A stretch of DNA of 64,000 nt from NCBI GenBank assembly GCA_902591415.1, contig CACJAU010000002.1, positions 1 to 64,000 of the forward strand, written 5' to 3'. The DNA comes from an uncultured Pelagibacteraceae bacterium. GTDB lineage: Bacteria > Pseudomonadota > Alphaproteobacteria > Pelagibacterales > Pelagibacteraceae. Under the pieces are notes generated by a model. It was given only the letters and a program-made list of their open reading frames with translations, did not search any database and was not told the origin of the DNA. Positions 16,155 to 25,184 of the stretch are shown here, piece after piece. Both the position numbers and the translations under genes were made by a program. Each line of letters starts with the position of its first letter. Position 1 is the first letter of the stretch.

Positions 16155-17306
16155 ATGAAAATTTGTATTGTTACAGGTTCTAGAGCTGAGTTTTTTATCT
16201 TAAAAAATTTAATAAAAAAATTTAATATATCAAAATTTTTTAAGGATCACGTGGTTATCACAGGCTCCCACTTATCTAAAGATTTCGGAAACAATTTTAA
16301 TCAAATTTCTAGCTCAAAAATAAATGTCGTGAGAAAATTAAATCTCAAAATAAATAATGATAATGAAAGTGATATCTCTCAATATTTTTCATTGGGTGTA
16401 AAATTGTTTTCAAATACTTTAAATAAAATTAAACCAGATTTATTAATGATTTTAGGTGATCGATATGAAATTTATGCAGCAGCAGTTGCGGCTTGTTTTA
16501 ATCGCGTTCCCATAGCGCATATACATGGCGGCGAAAGAACCGAGGGAGTAATTGACGAAGCATTAAGACATTCTATAACAAAGTTATCACATATACATTT
16601 TGTTTCTACAAAGGAGCACTATAATAGGGTCAGGCAACTTGGTGAAAATAAAAATTATATATGTAATATAGGTTCCTTAGGCGTAGAGTCACTTAACAAG
16701 TCTAAGTTTCTAAGTAGAAATCAAATTGAAAAAAAATTAAAACTGAAATTTCGTAAAAAAAATATACTTATTACTTATCATTCAGAAACACTTAAATCCC
16801 GAAGTCAAAATAAGAAAAATATAATCACAATTTTAAATAGTTTAAAAAAAATGAAAAATACGACTTTAATTTTTACAATGCCTGGTGCTGATAGTAATTT
16901 CAAAACTATAATTAGTGAAATAAAAAAATTTTTAAAAAAAAATAACAATAGTTTTTTATTTAAATCACTAGGGGATGAGCTTTATTATTCAATTTGTAAT
17001 CAGGTAGATTTTATGATGGGAAACTCGTCGAGTGGAATTATTGAAATGCCATCTTATAAAAAAGGAACAATAAATATCGGTAATAGACAAAATGGAAGAG
17101 TTAAAGCAAAAAGTGTAATAGATGTTGATTGTAATGAGAAAAAAATTAAGTCAAAAATTAACTTTTTATATTCAAAAAAATTTAATCAAAATTTAAAAAA
17201 AATCAAAAATCCATATGACGGTGGAAAAAGTTCTGATAAAATTATAAAATTCCTGAAAAAAGTAAATCTGAAGGGTATCTTAAATAAAAAATTTATTGAC
17301 TATTAA
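16155..17306 (+). CDS. legG: UDP-N-acetylglucosamine 2-epimerase, hydrolysing (NeuC/LegG family)
   Basis: This 383-residue protein is of the hydrolysing UDP-sugar 2-epimerase family. It starts ICIVTGSRAEF, and has MILGDRYE, AHIHGGERTEGVIDE and MGNSSSGIIEMP. These are the conserved Asp, Glu and His segments of NeuC/LegG enzymes. It releases the nucleotide and gives the 2-epimerised sugar for the LegI condensation. The gene begins 3 bases after legI and is followed within 1 base by the PtmE-like gene. Confidence 0.87.
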   Translation: MKICIVTGSRAEFFILKNLIKKFNISKFFKDHVVITGSHLSKDFGNNFNQISSSKINVVRKLNLKINNDNESDISQYFSLGVKLFSNTLNKIKPDLLMILGDRYEIYAAAVAACFNRVPIAHIHGGERTEGVIDEALRHSITKLSHIHFVSTKEHYNRVRQLGENKNYICNIGSLGVESLNKSKFLSRNQIEKKLKLKFRKKNILITYHSETLKSRSQNKKNIITILNSLKKMKNTTLIFTMPGADSNFKTIISEIKKFLKKNNNSFLFKSLGDELYYSICNQVDFMMGNSSSGIIEMPSYKKGTINIGNRQNGRVKAKSVIDVDCNEKKIKSKINFLYSKKFNQNLKKIKNPYDGGKSSDKIIKFLKKVNLKGILNKKFIDY

Positions 17307-17307
17307 A

Positions 17308-18360
17308 ATGCAAAATAAAAACAAACTTTTGATAAGCGAAAACGAAACTATTAAAAAAGCTATAATCAAAATTAAAAAGAATGCAACTCGTACTGTGGTG
17401 GTAGTTAATGATAAAAATCTATTACTCGGGACTTTGACTGAGGGAGATATTCAAAAAGCTCTTTTAAAAAATGTTAAAATAGGCTCAAGTATAAAACCTC
17501 TGTATAATAATTCACCTAAAAAAATTAATATCAATAATATAGATTTAGATAAAATTTCAAAAATTTTTGTTAAAGGTCAGTACGGCGCTCTACCAGTTGT
17601 TGACTCGAAGAATATAGTACAAAAAGTTATAACCTGGCCTCAGATCTTCAATACGAAAAAAGTAAAATTAAAACTTAAAAATATTGATGTTGTTATCATG
17701 GCAGGCGGAAAAGGTGAAAGGCTCAAACCTTACACAGAAATTTTGCCTAAACCTTTAATTCCAATTAATTCAAAACCTATGCTAGAACATATAATTGATA
17801 ATTTTACCTATTTTAATTTTAAAAAGTTTCATTTAGTTTTAAATCATCAAGCAGAATTGATTAAATCTTATTTTCGATCGAAGAAAAATAATTTTAAATT
17901 AAATTATGTAAAAGAGCCAAAAACTCTCGGAACAGCCGGGGGAATATATTTTATTAAAAAAATTCACTCGGATGATTTTATCATTACGAATTGTGATACT
18001 TTATTTAAAATTGATTACAATAAATTTTATGATAATCACAAAAAAAATAATAATTTTATAACTTTGGCAGTTTCTAAAACGCAACATGTTTTTCCTTACG
18101 GTTTTTGCAAACTCAAGGCAAATAATTTAATTTCAATTGATGAAAAACCAAAATTTAATTTTATAGCTAACACAGGCTTATACTTTGTAAAAAAAGAAAT
18201 AATAAAATTGATTCCAAAAAATAAAAAATTTGAAATGACTGACTTAATTGAAAAATGTATAAAAAATAAATATAAAACAGGAGTTTATTTAATACCTTCA
18301 AATTCTTGGACCGATCTTGGCCAGTTGTCAGATTTGCAGAAATCATTCAAAGGTATTTAA
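17308..18360 (+). CDS. ptmE: PtmE-like sugar-1-phosphate guanylyltransferase with CBS domains
   Basis: The ORF track starts at a TTG (17296) that overlaps the upstream stop. The ATG at 17308, 1 base after that stop, is the better start and gives 350 residues. Residues 1-115 or so form a CBS-domain pair (TRTVVVVNDKN...GTLTEGDI). From about 125 the nucleotidyltransferase domain begins, IMAGGKGERLKPYTE, with NCDTLFKIDY and ITLAV. In C. jejuni PtmE makes GDP-glucosamine for legionaminic acid. The CBS pair suggests nucleotide control of flux. Confidence 0.8.
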   Translation: MQNKNKLLISENETIKKAIIKIKKNATRTVVVVNDKNLLLGTLTEGDIQKALLKNVKIGSSIKPLYNNSPKKININNIDLDKISKIFVKGQYGALPVVDSKNIVQKVITWPQIFNTKKVKLKLKNIDVVIMAGGKGERLKPYTEILPKPLIPINSKPMLEHIIDNFTYFNFKKFHLVLNHQAELIKSYFRSKKNNFKLNYVKEPKTLGTAGGIYFIKKIHSDDFIITNCDTLFKIDYNKFYDNHKKNNNFITLAVSKTQHVFPYGFCKLKANNLISIDEKPKFNFIANTGLYFVKKEIIKLIPKNKKFEMTDLIEKCIKNKYKTGVYLIPSNSWTDLGQLSDLQKSFKGI

Positions 18361-18362
18361 TT

Positions 18363-19103
18363 ATGAGTATATTATGCACCATTTGTGCTCGCGGAGGATC
18401 AAAAGGTCTTTCTAATAAAGCATTAAGAAAAATTAATAATAAGCCTCTGATTTCTTACACAGTTAGACAAGCAGTAAAATCAAAAATTTTCGACGAAATA
18501 ATTGTTTCGACTGACTCTAAAAAAATTCAACGTGTAGCTAAAAATTATGGAGCCAAATCTTGGTTTCTACGACCAAAAAAATTTGCATCAGACAGTAGTT
18601 CAAAGTTATTAGCTATCAGACACGCTTTATCTGAGTCAGAAAAATATTTTAATAAATCTTTTAAAATTTGTGTTGATCTCGATATAACTGCCCCATTAAG
18701 AACAATTAATGATATAAAAAAAGCAATAACAAAATTTAAAAAAAATAAATTTAGCAATCTTATTTCAGTATGTGATGCAAAAAAAAATCCATACTTCAAT
18801 ATGGTCGAAAAAAAAAAAAATCAATTTAAATTAATTAAATACACAAAAAATTCAAGTAAATTTTCTAGAAGTTATACTTCGGATTTTGATATTGTTAGAC
18901 GACAAGATGCACCAAAAGTTTATGAAATGAATGCATCTATTTATATCTTTTCAAGAGAAGCCCTTTTTAAAAAAATGAAGTTACTTAACAAAAAAACTTC
19001 AATATTTCTAATGCCAAGAAACAGATCAATTGATATTGATGATATTTATGATTTAAATTTAGTAAAATTACTTATTAAAGATGATAAAAAATTATTTAGA
19101 TAA
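18363..19103 (+). CDS. legF: CMP-legionaminic acid synthetase (LegF/PtmB, NeuA family)
   Basis: The track start at 18306 is a TTG inside the previous gene. The ATG at 18363 gives 246 residues beginning MSILCTICARGGSKGLSNK, the classic CMP-sialate synthetase N-terminus. Other family segments are DEIIVSTDS and VDLDITAPLRT. It activates the nine-carbon acid with CTP for transfer. A 13-A tract lies at 18808-18820. The stop overlaps the next gene's start by 23 bases, so translation is coupled to the PtmA-like dehydrogenase. Confidence 0.87.
   Translation: MSILCTICARGGSKGLSNKALRKINNKPLISYTVRQAVKSKIFDEIIVSTDSKKIQRVAKNYGAKSWFLRPKKFASDSSSKLLAIRHALSESEKYFNKSFKICVDLDITAPLRTINDIKKAITKFKKNKFSNLISVCDAKKNPYFNMVEKKKNQFKLIKYTKNSSKFSRSYTSDFDIVRRQDAPKVYEMNASIYIFSREALFKKMKLLNKKTSIFLMPRNRSIDIDDIYDLNLVKLLIKDDKKLFR
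18808..18820 (+). repeat. A13 homopolymer inside legF
   Basis: Thirteen consecutive A in the coding sequence, the same length as the tract in legI. It is a candidate site for polymerase slippage. Confidence 0.9.
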
Positions 19104-19896
19104 ATTTAATTTAAAAAACAAAAAAGCATTTATCATTGGTGGCTGTGGTTTATTGGGCTCTGAAATTTCCGAGGCTCTACTTTCTGCTAATGCAGAAGTT
19201 TTTGTTTTTGATATTGATAGAACAAAAGGGAAGATACTTGAAAAAAGCTTTTCTAAAACAAAATTTAAATATATTTATTTTGATTTAAAAAATACAGATA
19301 GCATTGATAATAAATTTAAAATTTTCATCAAAAAGTATGGATGTCCAAATATATTTATCAATTGTTCATATCCGGCTACAAAAGATTGGAGTAAAAGTTC
19401 CTTCTCAAATAATAGCCTAAAATTGCTTAAAAAAAATATTGATTTGCACTTAAATTCTTATACATGGCTCTCACATAAAGTTTGCGAGTCAATGAAACAA
19501 AAAAAAATTAAAGGATCGGTGATTAATTTTGGATCTATCTACGGTTTGGTTGGACAAAATATGACAATTTATAAAAAAACGAAGATTAAAGAAAATATGA
19601 ATTATTCAATTATAAAAGGAGGAATAATTAATTTTTCAAAACAGCTAGCTTCTTATTACGGTAAAAATAGTATAAGAGTAAATGCCATTTGCCCTGGAGG
19701 TGTACAAGGGCATGTTAAAGGAAAAAATAAAAAACAAGATAAAATATTTGTCAAAAATTATTCAGAATTATGTCCTCTAGGAAGATTAGGTACACCTCAA
19801 GAAATTGCAGCCTCGGTCTTATTTTTAGCATCTGATGCATCTTCTTACATAACTGGATCCACCTTTACTGTTGATGGGGGCTGGACCTCTATTTGA
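19081..19896 (+). CDS. Short-chain dehydrogenase/reductase, PtmA-like
   Basis: This is a 271-residue classical SDR. The cofactor loop is IIGGCGLLGSEI (about residues 18-29), with NFGSIYG as the Ser region and MNYSIIKGG as the YxxxK active site, then ICPGGV. The C-terminal ITGSTFTVDGGW segment is standard. PtmA belongs to this family and is found in C. jejuni legionaminic acid clusters, where it works early in forming the amino-sugar precursor. No PtmF-like isomerase gene is seen here. It overlaps legF by 23 bases. Confidence 0.8.
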   Translation: MIKNYLDKFNLKNKKAFIIGGCGLLGSEISEALLSANAEVFVFDIDRTKGKILEKSFSKTKFKYIYFDLKNTDSIDNKFKIFIKKYGCPNIFINCSYPATKDWSKSSFSNNSLKLLKKNIDLHLNSYTWLSHKVCESMKQKKIKGSVINFGSIYGLVGQNMTIYKKTKIKENMNYSIIKGGIINFSKQLASYYGKNSIRVNAICPGGVQGHVKGKNKKQDKIFVKNYSELCPLGRLGTPQEIAASVLFLASDASSYITGSTFTVDGGWTSI

Positions 19897-19904
19897 TAAC
19901 AAAA

Positions 19905-21038
19905 ATGAGCAATAAAGTTTTAGAAAATCTTTTTTGGTGTAAAAATTGCGTGATGCCTTCAACTAGACCACGTTTAACTTTTGATAAAAGAGTTTTTTGT
20001 TCTGCTTGTCAATGGGCCGAGGAAAAAAAAACATTAGACTGGTCTAAAAGAGAGAAATTACTTAAAAATTTGTTGAATAAACATAAATCATTAGGAAAAA
20101 AATATGACTGCATTACTACTGTAAGCGGCGGAAAAGATGGGTCTTACGTAAGCCACAATATTAAAAATAAATATAAATTAAATCCTTTAACAGTAACTTT
20201 CAGGCCAAGTATGGAAACAAAACTAGGAAAAGAAAATTTAGATAGTTTTATAGCAAAGGGATATAATCATATTCATATCACTGGCGACAAAGAAGCAATG
20301 CGAGTGCTCAATAGAATTGGTCTTCTTGAAATGGGATTTCCATATTATGGCTGGTTAATTGGTATACACACATCTGTTCTAAGATTAGCTACACTAATGA
20401 AAATTCCATTAATTTTTTATTCGGAAGATGGCGAAGTCGAGTATGGCGGTGACAGAAAACATAAAGACAATGGAATCTACGGAATAGATTATCAAATTTC
20501 AGCTTATATGGAGTCAGGATATGACAAGGTAATATCCAAAGCAAAAAAAGAGGGTGTAACAGACCAACAATTATACTGGTTTACTTTTCCAAGTAAAAAA
20601 GAGGTGGAAAACTTAAAAATTGAAATAACACATTGGAGTTTTTATGAGAATTGGGATCCTTATAGGAATTATTTGGTTGCCAAAGAGCATTGTGGGTTAA
20701 AGGAAAATAAAACTTTAAATGAGGGAACATATACTAACTATTCTATGACAGACCAAAGTCTATTTGAACTACACATGTATTTTATGTATTTAAAGTTTGG
20801 CTTTGGAAGAGCCACTAGTGACGCCGCTATAGATGTGAGAAGAGGAGCAATGTCTAGGGATCAAGCTGTACAATTAGTTCAATTGTATGATGATATTTAT
20901 CCTGAAAAGCATTTTGAGGAATATTGTAATTACTATAAAATTTCTATGAAGCAGTTCCTTGAAAACATAGATAAGTGGGCAAACAAAGATTTATTTGAAA
21001 AAAAAAATAAGTGGATACCTAGATTTAAAATTTCATAA
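19905..21038 (+). CDS. N-acetyl sugar amidotransferase (WbpG/PseA family)
   Basis: The ATG at 19905 is preferred to the TTG of the ORF track and gives 377 residues. Two Cys pairs, CKNC and CSAC, form a zinc-binding N-terminal section. The PP-loop SGGKDGS follows near residue 72. The family adenylates an N-acetyl group and replaces its oxygen with ammonia to give an acetamidino group. The ammonia comes from HisH/HisF-like partners, which are the next two genes. On a legionaminic-type sugar this predicts an acetamidino (Am) substituent. Confidence 0.83.
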   Translation: MSNKVLENLFWCKNCVMPSTRPRLTFDKRVFCSACQWAEEKKTLDWSKREKLLKNLLNKHKSLGKKYDCITTVSGGKDGSYVSHNIKNKYKLNPLTVTFRPSMETKLGKENLDSFIAKGYNHIHITGDKEAMRVLNRIGLLEMGFPYYGWLIGIHTSVLRLATLMKIPLIFYSEDGEVEYGGDRKHKDNGIYGIDYQISAYMESGYDKVISKAKKEGVTDQQLYWFTFPSKKEVENLKIEITHWSFYENWDPYRNYLVAKEHCGLKENKTLNEGTYTNYSMTDQSLFELHMYFMYLKFGFGRATSDAAIDVRRGAMSRDQAVQLVQLYDDIYPEKHFEEYCNYYKISMKQFLENIDKWANKDLFEKKNKWIPRFKIS

Positions 21039-21046
21039 ATTTTTTA

Positions 21047-21664
21047 ATGTCAAAACAAAAAATAGTTATTGTTGATGCAGATTTTGGAAATATTGATTCT
21101 GTCGAAAATGCAATTAAACACTTAGGTTATAATTTTCAATCTTTAAAAAAAGTTTCAAATTTGGATAAATACTCACATTTAATTTTACCTGGCGTGGGAT
21201 CATTTAATACCGCAAGTAAAAAGCTACAACTATCTGGTTGGTTTGATGCTATAAAAAAATTTGCCTCACAGTCTAAGCCTATTTTAGGGATTTGTCTGGG
21301 AATGCAATTATTATTTGAAACTAGTGACGAAAATGGTTTATCTCTAGGGCTAAGTTTTTTTAAAGGCCATTGTAAAAAATTCAATTCTCAAAATAAATTG
21401 CCTTTACCGCATATGGGGTTTAATTTTGTGAATCATGGCAACTCAATAATATGGAAAGGTATTCCAAATCCATCTCCCTTTTATTTTATTCACAATTATA
21501 GAGTAAAAGAAACAGACGAATTAGCAATTGCATCCACAACTATTTATGGAGATCAATTTATATCTTTTGTTGAAAAAGAAAAAATTTTTGGTGCCCAATT
21601 CCACCCAGAAAAAAGTCATAGGATAGGATTAAAACTTTTAAAAAATTTTATAGAGCTTAGATAA
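21047..21664 (+). CDS. HisH-like glutaminase subunit for the sugar amidotransferase
   Basis: This 205-residue class I amidotransferase is of HisH type: GVGSFNTA, the nucleophile GICLGMQLLF and QFHPEKS with catalytic His and Glu. It lies between the WbpG/PseA-like gene and a HisF-like gene, exactly the hisH2-hisF2 arrangement known beside WbpG. There are no other histidine genes nearby. It should hydrolyse glutamine and channel ammonia to the HisF-like partner rather than serve histidine synthesis. Confidence 0.85.
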   Translation: MSKQKIVIVDADFGNIDSVENAIKHLGYNFQSLKKVSNLDKYSHLILPGVGSFNTASKKLQLSGWFDAIKKFASQSKPILGICLGMQLLFETSDENGLSLGLSFFKGHCKKFNSQNKLPLPHMGFNFVNHGNSIIWKGIPNPSPFYFIHNYRVKETDELAIASTTIYGDQFISFVEKEKIFGAQFHPEKSHRIGLKLLKNFIELR

Positions 21665-22447
21665 ATGGTTTATAAAAGAGTAATTTATTCATTATTATAC
21701 AGCAAAGGTTTTTTTCATTTAAGTAGAAACTTTAGACTTCAACAAGTTGGAGATGTGGATTGGTTAAAAAACAATTTCGGTTTTGGTGAAACTTGTGACT
21801 ATATTGATGAGCTCATGATAACTTTAGTTACTAAAAATCCTGATAAAAAAGAAATAAATAATTATTTTAAAGATGTAAAAAAATTAAAAGAAAATATCTT
21901 TGTACCAATAATCTTAGGTGGCGGCATAAGGACTTTCGATCAAGCAAAGTATTGTTTTTTAAATGGAGCTGATAAAATTTTAATTAATCAGCTTGCTCAT
22001 GAAAAAAATGAAACGATTAATAAAGTTGCCAAAGTTTATGGCGAACAAGCTGTAACTTTAATGGTCGATTATAAAAAAGTCGATGATACTAACTATTCTT
22101 TTACCAACTCAGCTGAAAAAAAATCTATGACTTTGAATAATTATTTTAAGAATATTGAAAATTTGAATTTTGGTGAGATTATTATTAATTCCATAGAAAA
22201 AGATGGCACTGCACAAGGTTTAAACTTAGACTGTTTAGAAGATTTAACAAATAATTTTAATAAACCTGTTTTGCTTATGGGTGGCGCTGGTAAGCCAGAT
22301 CATTTTGTTACTCCATTGAAAAAAAATGAAGTTTCAGGAATAGTTACAGCTAACCTATTCAACTTCCTTGGAGATGGTTTGAAAAAAGCAAGATCATTCT
22401 CAATAGATAATGGAGTAAGGTTAATTGAATTTCAAAGAATACACTAG
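21665..22447 (+). CDS. HisF-like ammonia-channelling subunit for the sugar amidotransferase
   Basis: This is a 260-residue beta/alpha barrel. IILGGGIRTFDQA and VLLMGGAGKPDHF are the phosphate-binding segments of HisF, and VTLMVDYKK holds the second catalytic Asp region. The first HisF catalytic Asp (in LDVKDG) is replaced in the N-terminal VIYSLLYSKG. The protein is therefore unlikely to make imidazole glycerol phosphate, and fits an ammonia conduit for the amidotransferase encoded two genes upstream. It starts at the base after the hisH-like stop. Confidence 0.8.
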   Translation: MVYKRVIYSLLYSKGFFHLSRNFRLQQVGDVDWLKNNFGFGETCDYIDELMITLVTKNPDKKEINNYFKDVKKLKENIFVPIILGGGIRTFDQAKYCFLNGADKILINQLAHEKNETINKVAKVYGEQAVTLMVDYKKVDDTNYSFTNSAEKKSMTLNNYFKNIENLNFGEIIINSIEKDGTAQGLNLDCLEDLTNNFNKPVLLMGGAGKPDHFVTPLKKNEVSGIVTANLFNFLGDGLKKARSFSIDNGVRLIEFQRIH

Positions 22448-22456
22448 AATTTAATT

Positions 22457-23137
22457 ATGCTGGGAAACGTATTATTTTTTGGAAGAAAAGACTGTATTTA
22501 TTCAAATAAATTAAAGTCATTTCTTAAACAGAAAAGTAAAAATTTTTACTATATTCAATCAAGTTTTTCAGGAGAAAAAATAAGAATTTCTAAATTTAAA
22601 AAAATCAAACTTGATTATATTTTTTCATTTAGAAGTTTTTACATATTAAAAAAAGAGTTTTTAAAAAAATGTAAAAAAGCTGCAATAAATTTTCACCCTG
22701 GGACACCAGATTATAGAGGTATTGGATGTATAAATTTTGCTTTATTAAATAATGAGAAATATTATGGGTGTACTGCTCATATTATTAATCAGAAAATTGA
22801 TAATGGTAAAATTTTAAGTGTTAAAAGATTTAAAATAAGAAATAATGATAATGTACAAAGTTGTTTAGAAAAGACCTACAAATTAATGTTTAAGCAAGCC
22901 AAAGACATAATAAAAATACTTAATAAAAATGAACATAATTTAATGAAACTCATTGAAAAAAATAAAAAAATTAAGTGGTCAAAAATTCTCAAAACAAAAA
23001 AAGATTTAGAAAAAATTTATTTAATAAATAAAAATATTTCAAAAAAAAATCTTTTAAGACGAATCAAATCAACGAAAACTAAATTTTTTAAACCTTATGT
23101 TTCACTTCATGGAAAAAAATTTTTCTTATATGATTAA
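22457..23137 (+). CDS. Formyltransferase-family protein, possible sugar N-formyltransferase
   Basis: This 226-residue protein has the intact formyltransferase triad: INFHPGTPDYRG (Asn and His) and IDNGKIL (Asp). The tRNA-binding C-terminal domain of Fmt is absent or very short. Sugar N-formyltransferases (WbkC- and VioF-like) have this layout and use N10-formyltetrahydrofolate. The surrounding nonulosonate cluster lacks a LegH-type acetyltransferase, so this enzyme may acylate the 4-amino sugar with formyl instead (inference). It differs from the 9365-10009 homologue, which lacks the Asn. Confidence 0.7.
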   Translation: MLGNVLFFGRKDCIYSNKLKSFLKQKSKNFYYIQSSFSGEKIRISKFKKIKLDYIFSFRSFYILKKEFLKKCKKAAINFHPGTPDYRGIGCINFALLNNEKYYGCTAHIINQKIDNGKILSVKRFKIRNNDNVQSCLEKTYKLMFKQAKDIIKILNKNEHNLMKLIEKNKKIKWSKILKTKKDLEKIYLINKNISKKNLLRRIKSTKTKFFKPYVSLHGKKFFLYD

Positions 23138-24035
23138 AAATATTTTAATAATAGGTTCGGGATCAATCGCAAAAAATCATTATAAAAATTTGAAGAATAT
23201 AAACAAAAATTTTAATTATTTTTTAATTTCTTCAAGAAAATTTAATTCTCTAATTAAAAAAGATTTTACAAAAATAATTAATTTTAACCCAAATTATATT
23301 TTAATTTGTTCTCCATCTTCTTACCATTATCAACATTTAGATTTTATAGAGAAAAATTTTATTAAAAGGATAATACTTATAGAAAAACCAATTTTTTCGA
23401 AATTTCACAAGTTTTCGAAAAAATTAAAAAATAAATACTTCATTGGATATAATTTAAGATTTCATCCAGTATTAAAATTTCTTAAGAAATATTTACAAAA
23501 CAAAAAATGTTATTTTGTAAGAGTAAATTGTAGTTCATATTTACCTCACTGGAGAAAAAAAAATTATACCAAATCAGTTAGTGCACAAAAAAAATTAGGT
23601 GGTGGAGTTTTATTAGAACTTAGTCATGAATTAGATTATCTGTTATGGCTATTCAGAAAAATCAAAATTACTAACGTTTTAAATAAAAAAATTTCTAATC
23701 TAAAAATTGATACAGATGATGTTTTAATTCTTAATTGTATTACCTCTAAAAAAACAATTATAAATTTAACAATTAATTTTTTTTCAAGAATACCTAGTAG
23801 AGAAATATTTATTGATGGACAAAATTTTAGCATTCATGCAAATTTTTTGAATAATACAATTAAAATAAATGAACAAAAAAAAAAGAAAATTGTAAAATTT
23901 AAAAAGTTTTCAATTAGCGAAACTTATAAATTAGAAAATTTAAGTATTATAAATAATAAAAAATCAAATATTTGTACTTTCAAAGAAGGTTTAAAATTAA
24001 TGAATTTTATTAAGGAAATAAGAAATCATGATTAA
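23130..24035 (+). CDS. Gfo/Idh/MocA-family oxidoreductase
   Basis: The ATG at 23130 places the Rossmann loop NILIIGSGSIAKNH right at the N-terminus as the family expects, giving 301 residues. The track start at 23097 adds 11 residues and overlaps the upstream gene by 41 bases. Typical segments follow: ILICSPSSYH, IEKPIF and GGGVLLELSHELDYL. Members oxidise or reduce nucleotide sugars or related polyols. Placed between the formyltransferase and the LegC-like aminotransferase, it probably works on a sugar of the same glycan. The substrate is unknown. Confidence 0.75.
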   Translation: MIKNILIIGSGSIAKNHYKNLKNINKNFNYFLISSRKFNSLIKKDFTKIINFNPNYILICSPSSYHYQHLDFIEKNFIKRIILIEKPIFSKFHKFSKKLKNKYFIGYNLRFHPVLKFLKKYLQNKKCYFVRVNCSSYLPHWRKKNYTKSVSAQKKLGGGVLLELSHELDYLLWLFRKIKITNVLNKKISNLKIDTDDVLILNCITSKKTIINLTINFFSRIPSREIFIDGQNFSIHANFLNNTIKINEQKKKKIVKFKKFSISETYKLENLSIINNKKSNICTFKEGLKLMNFIKEIRNHD

Positions 24036-25179
24036 ATTATCAGAACCGTACTTTTTTGGATCAGAATTAAAACATTTAAAAAAATGTTTGGAAACAAAAT
24101 GGATTTCTTCTGGAGGAGATGAAGTTAAAAAATTTGAAAAAAAAATGAAAAAATTTACATCTGGAAAATATAATTTAGCGACTATAAATTGTACAGCAGC
24201 ATTGCAATTGGCAGTAAGATTATTAAAACCAAAAAATAATGATGAAATTATAGTTCCTACTATTACTTTCGTAGCAACAATAAATTCTGTTATTTATAAT
24301 AATTGTAACCCTATTTTTATGGATTGTGATGACAATCTTATGTTGGATAAAAATAAATTTTATAATTACGTCAAAAAAAATACTTTTTATAAAAAAGGTT
24401 TCACATTTAATAAAAAAACAAAAAAAAGAATTTTATCTTTAATTATTGTTAACACATTTGGTAATTTATTTGATTTTGATGACCAATTTAAAACTTTCTG
24501 TAAAAAGAGAAATATTAAAATAATTGAGGACTCAGCCGAAAGTCTGGGATCTTTTTTTTACGATAAGAAAAAAAACAAAGGTATAGATTTCAGTTGTTAT
24601 TCTTTCAATGGCAATAAATTGATAACATCAGGTGGCGGTGGTTTGATATCTATGAACAATATTAAAGATTACAATTTAGCAAAGCATCTATCATCACAGG
24701 CAAAAAAAGACGCAACCCAATTTATTCATGACGATGTTGGCTTCAATTTTCGTATGTCAAATTTACATGCTGCAATTGGAATGTCACAAATTTCAAACTT
24801 GAAAAAAGTTAAAAAGAAAAAACAAAAAATTCACAATCTATACAGGGATAGTATAAATAATATTAAAGGTTTGTTTATTTTACCCAACCCTAAATACTGC
24901 AGCTCAAATAATTGGTTGAATATTTTAATAATTGATAAGAAAAAATACGGATTATCGAAAAATAAAATTATTGAAAAGTTCAGAGAATTTAATATCGAAA
25001 CAAGATCGTTATGGAGTCCAAATCATTTACAAAAACCTTTCTTAAAGTTTGAGAAATATGAACTTGATAAGGCAAAAAAAATGTTTGAGAGATGTATTTG
25101 CATACCTAGCAGTTTTGGATTGAAATTAAGTGATCAAAAAAAAATTATAAAACTTTTACAGAATAAGTTTAGAAAATAA
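24028..25179 (+). CDS. legC: LegC-like PLP-dependent sugar aminotransferase (DegT/DnrJ/EryC1 family)
   Basis: This 383-residue protein has the DegT/DnrJ layout: KWISSGG near the start, IIVPTITFVATINSV, IIEDSAESLGS, and FNGNKLITSGGGG with the PLP lysine. It resembles LegC, which aminates the 4-keto sugar made by LegB. It lies at the far end of the same gene train and overlaps the oxidoreductase by 8 bases. Other 4-keto-sugar aminotransferases of the family cannot be excluded, but the pathway needs this step and no other candidate is seen here. Confidence 0.8.
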   Translation: MIKLSEPYFFGSELKHLKKCLETKWISSGGDEVKKFEKKMKKFTSGKYNLATINCTAALQLAVRLLKPKNNDEIIVPTITFVATINSVIYNNCNPIFMDCDDNLMLDKNKFYNYVKKNTFYKKGFTFNKKTKKRILSLIIVNTFGNLFDFDDQFKTFCKKRNIKIIEDSAESLGSFFYDKKKNKGIDFSCYSFNGNKLITSGGGGLISMNNIKDYNLAKHLSSQAKKDATQFIHDDVGFNFRMSNLHAAIGMSQISNLKKVKKKKQKIHNLYRDSINNIKGLFILPNPKYCSSNNWLNILIIDKKKYGLSKNKIIEKFREFNIETRSLWSPNHLQKPFLKFEKYELDKAKKMFERCICIPSSFGLKLSDQKKIIKLLQNKFRK

Positions 25180-25184
25180 GCTCT

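Noticed and set aside
18306-18362. TTG-started N-terminal extension of legF
   Set aside because: It lies inside the upstream gene. The family N-terminus begins at the ATG at 18363.
21047-22447. Histidine biosynthesis genes hisH and hisF
   Set aside because: They directly follow a WbpG/PseA-like amidotransferase, no other his genes are present, and the HisF first Asp is lost.
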